Assembly (NCBI GenBank): GCA_050260375.1
Contig: JBLNCA010000003.1
Coordinates: forward strand, 1-26,676
Reading direction: 5' to 3'
DNA length: 26,676 nucleotides
Source: DTFZ01 sp050260375
GTDB lineage: Bacteria > Bacillota > Clostridia > Christensenellales > SZUA-584
In this document: positions 16,033-22,801 of the stretch, piece by piece
Layout of the letters: each line of letters begins with the position of its first letter
Position numbering within the stretch: the first letter of the stretch is position 1
Made by a program: the position numbers and the translations under genes
The notes under the pieces: model-generated
Seen by the model: the letters and a program-made list of their open reading frames with translations, nothing else
Told to the model about the DNA's origin: nothing
Database searches by the model: none

Positions 16033-16081
16033 ATTACGTAAAGTTGACGCAAATATTACGATTCCATTAAGGAATAGGAAA

Positions 16082-17955
16082 ATGAATACAAAAAAGCTTT
16101 TTTATTAACATTGGCGGTAATTATTGCCGTATCGGTTTTCCTTCCGGGCGTGGCGCTTGCCGACGGCGGCCTGTACACGGTGAGGTTTTTAAACCCTGAC
16201 GGCTCCGAGGTTGCTGCGCCCGCGTCCGTCGCGGAAGGCGCGACCGTAGCGAGGCCGGCCGACCCTGTAATGGAGCGGCGGCAGTTCACCGGATGGTTTT
16301 CCGACCCCGGCTGCACCGCGCCTTACGACTTCGGCGCCGCCGTTATGGGCGATATGGTAATATACGCCGGATGGCTGGACATATATACCGTAACGGCCGT
16401 CTCGTCCAACCCGGCATGGGGAACGGTATCGGGAGGCGCGGATTGCGTCTCCGGCTCCGCGATAACGCTTACCGCAATCCCATCGGCGGGCTGCCGTTTT
16501 GTGAACTGGGCGGAAACCAGCGCTGCAAACGCGGTGTACACGTTCGGCGTCACTGCCAACGCAACGCTTACGGCGGTATTCGAGCCTATTGGCACTCCTT
16601 CTCTGAGCGCTGCGGCGGCGGGCTGCGACAGCGTTGCGCTCAGCTGGACTCCCGTGCCCGGCGCAACGAGTTACGACGTATACCGCGCCGATTCCTCAGG
16701 CGGCGCATACGGCTATATAGGTTCCGCGGCAGGCAACGGCTATGTGGACGCAGGGCTTGGTTATAAGACTACGTACTGGTACAAGGTGCGCGCGTGCGTC
16801 TCCGGCGAAACAGCAGTAACATACGGCGGGGAATCCGCGCCCGCGAGCGCGGCGACCGCGGTGGTAGCGCCCGTTATCTCTGCGTTTTCGAACAATTACA
16901 AGAGCGTCACGCTCTCATGGACGCCCGTACCCGGCGCGACAGGCTACCAATTATACCGCGCTACCAAACCCAACGGCAATTTCAAGCTTGTAAAAACGTT
17001 CAAATCCGGCAGCATACTTAATTATACGAACAATAGCCTTAAAACAAACACCACATACTATTACAAGATAAGGTCTATGCGCAAGCAGGGGCGCAAAACG
17101 GATTATTCGCCCTGTTCGCAGGTGATATCCGTAGCTCCGTCGCTGGCTGCGCCCGCATTGAGCGCGTCGCTGCTCAATTCAACAAGCGTGCAGCTTTCGT
17201 GGAGCGCATTGCCCGGCGTACTCGGCTACGAAGTGTACCACTCGACGCAGGCGGACGGCGCATACACCAAGGTTTACACCGCTTCGTCGAAAGTCACCGG
17301 ATATACGGACACGGGGCTCGCAATTAACACCGCCTACTATTTCAAAGTGCGCAGCTTTATAAAGAGCGGCTCCAAAAAGCTGTACGGCCCGTTCTCAGAC
17401 GTTCAGAGCACCGTTACTGTGGCGATGCCGGGAGAGCGCATATATTCGCTGTATTATCAGGGAGACAGCGCGTGGGGCTTTTCTTACCGCGTCAAAAAGA
17501 CGGCGTGCCTTATGACAGCCTATGCCGTCGTAATCAACAACATGGGCAAGGGCGCAACGCCGCGGACAGTGTTCGACTCCAACGGCGGCAGGACGATAAT
17601 GAACTTTAACAACCTCGCGATAAACTTCGGTGTGGCTCCGGTGAGCGCGCTCGACGTATCGTCCCCGTATTTTCGCGGTTTCAGCTGCGGCCAGACCTTC
17701 GTAAACGACCCCGGAAACAACGCCATTGCCGCGATTAAAGAGGCGATCGACAGAAACCCCGAGGGCGTAATATGCTATTTCACAAAGGGCAGCAAGCAGC
17801 ACGCCATAGTCGCCAGCAGGTACGAAGGCGACACGATATACTACAGCGACCCGGGCCGCAAATTAGGAAGGCTTCTTTGCTTTTCCGAAACCTGGGTTAG
17901 CCGCCATCACAGGATGACGTACAAGCACTTGGCATACATAGTGGCGCTGGACTGA
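16082..17955 (+). CDS. Secreted multidomain protein: InlB-like repeat, three fibronectin III domains, C39-like peptidase (apparent 5' frameshift)
   Basis: The best start is ATG 16082 (MNTKK), eight bases after AAGGA. It runs into TAA after eight codons unless one A is added to the A6 run at 16090-16095; the long frame then continues as a clean signal peptide (FLLTLAVIIAVSVFLPGVALA). Without the change, only a TTG at 16111 could start it. Counting from that TTG: Listeria-Bacteroides (InlB B-type) repeat 21-89, a second repeat 91-158, fibronectin III-like domains at about 162-252, 253-345 and 347-437, and a C39-like papain-fold domain 443-614 with candidate C466 (KKTACLMTAY), H564 (KQHAIVASRY) and D580 (YYSDPG). 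It is probably a surface adhesive peptidase or amidase. The next gene, an L,D-transpeptidase, suggests work on the cell wall. Confidence 0.8.
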
Positions 17956-17964
17956 CGATGTTTC

Positions 17965-17993
17965 AAAAAGCCGGCCGTTTGACCGGCTTTTTT
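17965..17993 (+). terminator. Rho-independent terminator
   Basis: AAAAAGCCGG (17965-17974) and CCGGCTTTTT (17983-17992) form a strong stem with an 8-base loop and end in a T6 run. It lies 10 bases after the stop of the C39-like gene. Confidence 0.9.
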
Positions 17994-18020
17994 GTGTTCG
18001 CGTAAAAACAAGGTTATAAT
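17992..18020 (+). promoter_or_regulatory. Promoter of the L,D-transpeptidase gene
   Basis: TTGTGT (17992-17997) and a perfect TATAAT (18015-18020) are 17 bases apart, immediately after the upstream terminator. The leader to the GTG start is about 70 bases. Confidence 0.65.
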
Positions 18021-18096
18021 TCGCTCCCGCGCCTTGACACGCCTCCTGCCGTTACTTATACTTTTGATGTTAAGACCTGCCAGGCGGAGGTGCACT

Positions 18097-19152
18097 GTGC
18101 TTAAAAAATTCGTTGCTGTTATTATCGCGGCGGTGTTGGCTTTTACGCTGTATAGCCCCGCCACCGCTTACGCATATGACGAGCTTAAAAATACCGACCC
18201 TGAAAAATACTATATACTGCTCGACTGTAAAAACCAGATAGTTACCGTGTTTGAGAAGGACGATAACGGCGAATACACGAAGGTCGTGCGGCGTTTTTTG
18301 TGCACGACGGGGCGTACGGAGCTCGACCCCAACGACCCCGAGGACGAAGGTACACCCACTCCCACCGGCGTTTTTAAGATAGGCGGGCGCGAACGCTTCG
18401 GCAAGTTCCTCGCTTTTGGGGGCACTTATGCCCGTTACTGGACGCAGATAGTAGGCGGCGTGTATTTCCACTCGATACTTTACAGCAAGCGCGACGTAAA
18501 CACTTTGCAGCGCGGCGCGTTCCGGGCTTTGGGCAGCAAGGTCTCCCACGGCTGCGTACGCCTTTATGTGGAAGACGCAAAATGGCTCTATTATTACGCC
18601 TGTCCCGGCACGACTATAAAGGTAACGAACTCCGAGCCTTCGGACAGTGCGACGAAGAAGCTGCTTAGAACCAAGCTTTCTTTCGACGAATACAACGCGC
18701 TGCAGAAGAGGATATACGACAACGACGAGCTGCCCAACCAAAAAGCGTGGGTAGTAAAGGACAATGCCGATATGCGCACCGGCAACGGCAACGAGGACAG
18801 GGTTATAAAGCGGCTCGCTGCCGGAACGGAAGTGGAAGTGCTGCAAAGCGCCGAGCCTTGGAGCAAGATAAAGCATGAAAACCGCGAAGGGTATATACTT
18901 ACCGCGTATATCGCTTTTGAAAACGGCAAGATGCAGTCCAGCGAAACGGCAGATATACTCAAAAAGACCGTATGGATGCAATCAAAGCCCGATAAGGGCG
19001 CAGAATACAGGATAGTGAAGATACCCAAATATTCGTCGGTAAAGGTGCTCGAGCCGGACTCAGGCGGCTGGACAAAGGTAAAGTACTGGAACGACGAGGG
19101 TTATATACAGTCCAATGCACTTACAAAGGGCTGGGGCGTAACGAGGGAATAG
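18097..19152 (+). CDS. L,D-transpeptidase (YkuD) with two SH3-type domains
   Basis: The 351-residue exported enzyme would form 3-3 cross-links in peptidoglycan or attach proteins to it. Signal peptide 1-~26 (VIIAAVLAFTLYSPATAYA), YkuD domain about 37-176 with TPTGVFKIG, YFHS (H125) and the catalytic motif SHGCVRL (150-156, C153), then two SH3b-like repeats: about 222-285 (ADMRTGNGNEDRVIKRLAAG) and 297-346 (VWMQSKPDKGAEYRIVKIPK). I set the start at GTG 18097 because GGAGG lies six bases before it and it gives a normal signal peptide; the frame is open further upstream. It is the neighbour of the C39-like secreted protein but has its own promoter. Confidence 0.93.
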   Translation: MLKKFVAVIIAAVLAFTLYSPATAYAYDELKNTDPEKYYILLDCKNQIVTVFEKDDNGEYTKVVRRFLCTTGRTELDPNDPEDEGTPTPTGVFKIGGRERFGKFLAFGGTYARYWTQIVGGVYFHSILYSKRDVNTLQRGAFRALGSKVSHGCVRLYVEDAKWLYYYACPGTTIKVTNSEPSDSATKKLLRTKLSFDEYNALQKRIYDNDELPNQKAWVVKDNADMRTGNGNEDRVIKRLAAGTEVEVLQSAEPWSKIKHENREGYILTAYIAFENGKMQSSETADILKKTVWMQSKPDKGAEYRIVKIPKYSSVKVLEPDSGGWTKVKYWNDEGYIQSNALTKGWGVTRE

Positions 19153-19242
19153 CCATAATCGACACACCCCTGTTTCGCCGGCGGGTTAAACCGCATTTCC
19201 CGACGGTTTTCCATTAACAATAACCTCTCAATAAAAACTTAA

Positions 19243-19271
19243 AAAGCCTTGAAGCACAGCCTCAAGGCTTT
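19243..19271. terminator. Bidirectional terminator between convergent genes
   Basis: AAAGCCTTGA (19243-19252) and TCAAGGCTTT (19262-19271) form a perfect 10-base stem with a 9-base loop and A/T flanks on both sides. It lies between the L,D-transpeptidase gene and the converging lipoprotein gene, so it can serve both. Confidence 0.88.
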
Positions 19272-19279
19272 ATCGTTTC

Positions 19280-20353
19280 TTAGTTAGGTATCGTTTCGTA
19301 GTAGCTGCGCAGAGTATCCATCCACGGCTCGTTTAACAGCGACGCCTGCTCGCCGCCCATTTCCATCAGCGCCGCGTTGTCCGCAAGTCGGGAAGCGCTT
19401 ATCACGCAAGGCAAAAGCTCAGTAACCGTGCCGCCCTCGCCTTTTATCGCTTTGAGCGCCGCGCGCACTGATAGCGCGCCCGCTAGGTATTCGTTCGCTC
19501 CTACGGCCTGCGCGAATACTTCGGGGTTCTTCGCCATTCTTTTTATTGCCTCCGGCGTTACGCCCGGGCAGAATACCTCCATGTCGGTACGGCCAAGGGC
19601 TTCGAGCGCGTCGAGCGCCCCGAGCGCCAGCCTCGCGTTTTCGGCGTATACGCCGTCGAGCATGCCCTCCACATAGCCCTGCAGCTTATCCGTAAGCCAC
19701 CCGTCCGGCGCCGCTCCTTCGTCGGAGGCTATATAAACTTCCTTGGGAAATATCTTGCCCTCGTCCGTCAGCTTTTGGTACGCCGCGTAACTTGCCGAAC
19801 CGGCGCTTTCAAACATCAGTATCAGCCTTACGGGCGTATCGTGCGGCGGGTACGTAAGCGCCGCCTCCATCGCCATGTCCGTTTCATTTCCCGGCAAATA
19901 GTACACCTGCGAAACGCTCTCGCCCACCGCAGCCTTCTCTGTGCCGTAAACAACCGCAGGCTTATCCGCCGCCGCTGATTCTATAGCGGCGTAATCTTCC
20001 TGCCGCGGCATATAAGCTATTATGCCGTCCGATTCCGGGCCGGATACAGCGTCGCCAAGAACTTCACTTTCCGAAGTTTTCAGCGTTATGCCCATGCTTT
20101 CCGCTTCTGCCTTGGCGCCTTCGGCGAACAGCTCTACGTCGCCTGATGCTCCGCTTACCAGCGTTATCGTCATCTCTTTGCCGAACACAGCCTCCACACC
20201 CTTTGGCTCGGGCGTGGGCTCTTGTGTAGGCGCATGCGACTCACCCGGCTCCAAGGCGGCAACTCCGCCCGAACAGCCTGGTATGCATAAAACCGCCGCC
20301 GTGAGCAGAGTGGTCAATACTTTTATATTCCTGAAAAAAACGGTTCTTTTCAT
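19280..20353 (-). CDS. Sugar-type periplasmic-binding-protein-like lipoprotein
   Basis: The 357-residue protein has a signal peptide with lipobox IPGC (C27), a Thr/Pro/Glu linker (about 37-52) and a type I periplasmic-binding fold like RbsB or LacI effector domains: MTITLVSGASGDVELFAEGAKAEAESMGI (60-88), then DGIIAYMP, PAVVYGTE, LQGYVEGMLDGVY and VFAQAVGANEYLAGALSVRAALKA. Sugar-binding proteins usually keep D/N/R residues around VDSG or NDxxA; these are not obvious here, so the ligand is open. There are no permease or ATPase genes beside it. It may sense rather than transport. Promoter and operator sites upstream look good. Confidence 0.7.
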   Translation of the reverse strand: MKRTVFFRNIKVLTTLLTAAVLCIPGCSGGVAALEPGESHAPTQEPTPEPKGVEAVFGKEMTITLVSGASGDVELFAEGAKAEAESMGITLKTSESEVLGDAVSGPESDGIIAYMPRQEDYAAIESAAADKPAVVYGTEKAAVGESVSQVYYLPGNETDMAMEAALTYPPHDTPVRLILMFESAGSASYAAYQKLTDEGKIFPKEVYIASDEGAAPDGWLTDKLQGYVEGMLDGVYAENARLALGALDALEALGRTDMEVFCPGVTPEAIKRMAKNPEVFAQAVGANEYLAGALSVRAALKAIKGEGGTVTELLPCVISASRLADNAALMEMGGEQASLLNEPWMDTLRSYYETIPN

Positions 20354-20386
20354 GTACTTTTTGTTCTCCCTATAGTTTTCGTAAAT

Positions 20387-20415
20387 ATAATACCTAAACG
20401 TTTACTCCTTTGCAA
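20387..20415 (-). promoter_or_regulatory. Promoter with LacI-like operator in the spacer
   Basis: On the minus strand TTGCAA (20410-20415) and TATTAT (20387-20392) are 17 bases apart. A perfect palindrome TAAACGTTTA (20395-20404) lies inside the spacer. A central CG within A/T flanks is the common form of LacI-family operators (known), so repression by such a regulator is inferred. No LacI gene is in the window. Confidence 0.6.
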
Positions 20416-20474
20416 CAAACTCAGGAATATTACGGAAAAAGCTTTTAAGTTGAAAATCATGGCTTATTTGCAAG

Positions 20475-20503
20475 TTGGCTCTTCCCCGATACTATGATAC
20501 AAT
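20475..20503 (+). promoter_or_regulatory. Promoter of the flavoprotein gene
   Basis: TTGGCT (20475-20480) and TACAAT (20498-20503) are 17 bases apart, 39 bases before the start codon. An alternative pair, TTGCAA (20468-20473) with TATGAT (20493-20498), has 19-base spacing. Confidence 0.5.
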
Positions 20504-20541
20504 CTTTTTTGGAATTTATATTTTAATTAAGGAGCGTTGCA

Positions 20542-21081
20542 ATGGCAAAGAATATACTCGTATTAACGGGCAGTCCGAGGGAACATGGCAACAGCGAAGC
20601 AATGGTCGACGCTTTTATAAAAGGAGCGCTTGCGGCGGGACACACCGCGACAAAATTCAGAACCGCCGACAAGGATATAGCGGGCTGCATAGCCTGCGAA
20701 ACATGTTTTTCGGAAGGCACGCCTTGCACGTTCCGCGACGGATTCGCCGAACTCGAGCCGCTGCTCGAAAAGGCGGACGTGCTGGTGTTTTGCACGCCTG
20801 TGTACTGGTTCGGCATGACCGCCCAGATAAAGGCCGCCATCGACCGCATGTATGCGTATCACGACCGTCAGCTGCCCATACGCGAGACAGCTTTGCTCGT
20901 CTGCGCTGGAGACACCGACACGCGCGTGTTTTCCGGTGTTATCGAACAGTATAAAAACACGCTGTGGTATTTGGGCTGGCAGGACAGGGGCATGCTTATA
21001 GTGCCGGACGTTAACGACATAGGCGATATACAGAAGACGGACGCGCTGAAGCAGGCCGAAGATATGGGAAGAAGCATATAA
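20542..21081 (+). CDS. Flavodoxin-fold NAD(P)H oxidoreductase, iron-sulfur-flavoprotein-like
   Basis: The 179-residue protein has the FMN phosphate loop TGSPREHGNSEAM (9-21) and the flavin-side loop TPVYWFGM (85-92) of the FMN reductase/flavodoxin family. Cysteines C49, C52, C55 and C62 (GCIACETC...PC) follow the compact C-x2-C-x2-C-x6-C pattern that binds a 4Fe-4S cluster in iron-sulfur flavoproteins. Many related proteins keep only part of it, so cluster binding is likely but not certain. It would transfer electrons from NAD(P)H or ferredoxin; the substrate is unknown. AAGGAG sits before the ATG. It is divergent from the sugar-type lipoprotein gene. Confidence 0.83.
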   Translation: MAKNILVLTGSPREHGNSEAMVDAFIKGALAAGHTATKFRTADKDIAGCIACETCFSEGTPCTFRDGFAELEPLLEKADVLVFCTPVYWFGMTAQIKAAIDRMYAYHDRQLPIRETALLVCAGDTDTRVFSGVIEQYKNTLWYLGWQDRGMLIVPDVNDIGDIQKTDALKQAEDMGRSI

Positions 21082-21154
21082 CGCAGCGCCCTTATTTTTG
21101 GCCGCACGTATAAGAACGCAGCGCCTATAATGTGAGGCGGCATGCAAACGCAGA

Positions 21155-21637
21155 TCAGCTTAATGCTCCGGAGCGGGCGCCTGCTCTCCAAACCCTGTAT
21201 AACTTAAGCGTTTCGAGGCGCTTATGCCCGTCTATAACGAGCCCGTAAAAAGAACGCTGCCACAGCTTTCCGTTTCTCGTTTGATTTATCTCGTTATAGC
21301 GTTTATTAGTGTATGTTATTAGGCTCAGTACTGCTTTGTTCAGCGACAAATCCCTGTCGGCGCCCATATCGAGTGCTACTATCATATGAACGTGTGCAGG
21401 CATTATCAAGTACTTTTCGATACGCTTGCCCTTAAGCTTAAGCTCGCTGTTAACATGATATATGCCATATTTTACCTCTACGCCGACCGGCGTCAGTTCA
21501 AATTCGATGCCGCGCACAGAATATCTGAATAAACGCCTCTGCGGCGGGCTGGCCGCGGCGCGCGAAAGCACAGGCTCCCCGCCTTTAGTGCATATCGGAA
21601 CTATGTGCGTCTCGTAAGCGCTTTTTTTGCTCCGCAT
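21155..21637 (-). CDS. REP-associated tyrosine transposase (Y1/HUH family)
   Basis: The 160-residue protein shows the HUH motif in KYLIMPAHVHMIVAL (HVH, about residues 82-84), followed by a helix with candidate catalytic tyrosines (LITYTNKRYNEINQ, about 106-119) and the RAYT-typical KLWQRSFYGLVI. These enzymes cleave single-stranded DNA through a tyrosine and are linked to REP palindromes. The start at 21637 is preferred over 21652 because GGAGG lies six bases before it. The usual C-terminal YI..NP..W helix is missing: the sequence ends LKLYRVWRAGARSGALS, so the end may be altered. No flanking IS ends were seen, as expected for a RAYT. It may drive the short repeats found in this window. Confidence 0.85.
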   Translation of the reverse strand: MRSKKSAYETHIVPICTKGGEPVLSRAAASPPQRRLFRYSVRGIEFELTPVGVEVKYGIYHVNSELKLKGKRIEKYLIMPAHVHMIVALDMGADRDLSLNKAVLSLITYTNKRYNEINQTRNGKLWQRSFYGLVIDGHKRLETLKLYRVWRAGARSGALS

Positions 21638-21762
21638 TATTATCCTCCGCATGAATACAAAATACGCCGCGCATTGCCGCCCTGAATACCCGGGCAGGCG
21701 TTATGTAATATTGTTTATACTATCTTTTGCCTAAATGTAATATGAATATATTGCTTTTTTAA

Positions 21763-21790
21763 TTGACATTTTTATTAACTTATATATAAA
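21763..21790 (+). promoter_or_regulatory. Strong promoter of a small membrane protein gene
   Basis: A perfect TTGACA (21763-21768) and TATAAA (21785-21790) are 16 bases apart in very AT-rich DNA, about 45 bases before the ATG at 21836. Confidence 0.7.
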
Positions 21791-21835
21791 ATTTCATTGA
21801 TGCTGTTTGCATACGATACGTATAAGGAGTTAAAT

Positions 21836-22029
21836 ATGAGCTTTGCAAGTGAAATTATAGCACGCTCTATACTGGATGAATACACAGATATGTTCAGCTT
21901 CGATCTATTTGTCTCCAGGATATTTTTTATGCCCTCGCCTTGACGATACTCGTCGCGTGCGTGTGTTTATGCACTCTGCTGATACGCAAGGTAATAAAGA
22001 CGTTCAAAGCGCCAAAGCAGCCCGAATAG
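21836..22029 (+). CDS. Small single-pass membrane protein with apparent homopolymer frameshift
   Basis: ATG 21836 follows AAGGAG (21824-21829). As read, the frame ends after 35 residues at 21941-21943. If one T is added to the T6 run at 21923-21928, it continues as a TM helix (YALALTILVACVCLCTLLI) and a basic tail (RKVIKTFKAPKQPE) to TAG at 22027, giving 64 residues. The strong promoter, good SD, coherent helix-plus-tail pattern and downstream terminator argue for a real gene. The function is unknown. Two cysteines lie in the helix. It is not visible to a plain search for long frames. Confidence 0.6.
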
Positions 22030-22090
22030 CAGCTGCCGCGCCATATTAAATCCGGTAGGCTTATTCACCTTAAGCTTATAATTACTAACA

Positions 22091-22118
22091 CCCCATCAAG
22101 CCTCACGTCTTGCTGGGG
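22091..22118 (+). repeat. Hairpin in the 3' region of the small membrane protein gene
   Basis: CCCCATCAAG (22091-22100) pairs with CTTGCTGGGG (22109-22118), nine of ten bases matching, loop 8. With the terminator just after it, it would give the transcript a structured 3' end. Confidence 0.45.
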
Positions 22119-22134
22119 ACCCCGTTATGCAAAA

Positions 22135-22160
22135 CACCTCCCACGACGGGAGGTGCTTTT
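22135..22160. terminator. Bidirectional terminator
   Basis: CACCTCCC (22135-22142) and GGGAGGTG (22148-22155) form an 8-base stem with a 5-base loop. CTTTT follows on the plus strand and GTTTT on the minus strand. It separates the small membrane protein gene from the converging OsmC-like gene. Confidence 0.85.
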
Positions 22161-22195
22161 AAGCTGTTCAGTTATCTAATGCCGTAAACTATTCG

Positions 22196-22618
22196 CTATG
22201 CGCTTACCTCAACTTCCGTTATTACCTCAACGTTTCCCTTTATCATCGCGAGCACGGGGCATATGGGCTCCGCCGTCTGCAAAACCTTTTCTATGTCCTG
22301 CTTTGTCGCGTCGGGAGACTTGACGCGTATATTAAGCGTTATCTTCTCAAAGCACGTAGGATGCGTCTCGCGCCGCACGCCCTGGGCGCTTATCGAGAAC
22401 GACTCGATGCTCTTGCGCGTTTTGCGTATCAGCACGACCATAGCGCCGCCGATGCATGTTGAAAGGCTCACCAAAAACAGCTCGAGCGGCATGTAGCCTT
22501 CCCCGTCGCCGAACGGCGGTATGTAATCCGTTATTATCTCCGGGTTGCCGCCCGCGACGCCTTTGAATTTCATCTTATCGCCAATAAGTTCCACCGATGC
22601 GTTCAATATGCTGCCCAT
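22196..22618 (-). CDS. OsmC/Ohr-family protein
   Basis: The 140-residue protein has the OsmC fold with both reactive cysteines: C55 in SLSTCIGGAM and C120 in AEPICPVLAMI, plus the conserved Glu of MPLELF (E46). OsmC/Ohr proteins reduce organic hydroperoxides with thiols. The short length and position of the cysteines fit the OsmC (YhfA-like) branch better than Ohr. AAGGAG lies before the ATG. It is a single-gene unit with a consensus promoter and the shared terminator at 22135. Confidence 0.88.
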   Translation of the reverse strand: MGSILNASVELIGDKMKFKGVAGGNPEIITDYIPPFGDGEGYMPLELFLVSLSTCIGGAMVVLIRKTRKSIESFSISAQGVRRETHPTCFEKITLNIRVKSPDATKQDIEKVLQTAEPICPVLAMIKGNVEVITEVEVSA

Positions 22619-22651
22619 ATTTTGTGCTCCTTTTTGTATTATTTCACTGGC

Positions 22652-22680
22652 ATTATACGACTTTGTGAATTATTTGTCAA
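22652..22680 (-). promoter_or_regulatory. Consensus promoter of the OsmC-like gene
   Basis: On the minus strand a perfect TTGACA (22675-22680) and a perfect TATAAT (22652-22657) are 17 bases apart. This is the strongest housekeeping-type promoter in the window. Confidence 0.85.
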
Positions 22681-22801
22681 TCCCTGCCGGAAAATAACCG
22701 GTTTGGGGCTAGCCGTTTGGCACGGCGCTTTTCTATATACGCCCCCGCTTTTTTGGTGTATAATATGCGCTGTTAGAAATTAGTCGCAAGGTGAGGATAT
22801 A

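Larger units (their letters stand above)
15582..16081. other. 500-base gap: control region, repeats, promoter
   Basis: This gap holds the leader of the DUF2207 gene with a perfect palindrome ATAAAGCT-TT-AGCTTTAT (15622-15639), repeat-family DNA (15807-15900) and the promoter of the next gene. The 69-codon minus frame at 15754-15963 runs through repeat DNA and is not accepted as a gene. Confidence 0.5.

Noticed and set aside
18070..18981. 303-codon minus frame opposite the L,D-transpeptidase
   Set aside because: The plus strand has the complete YkuD catalytic motif and a start signal; the minus frame has no ribosome binding site or domain.
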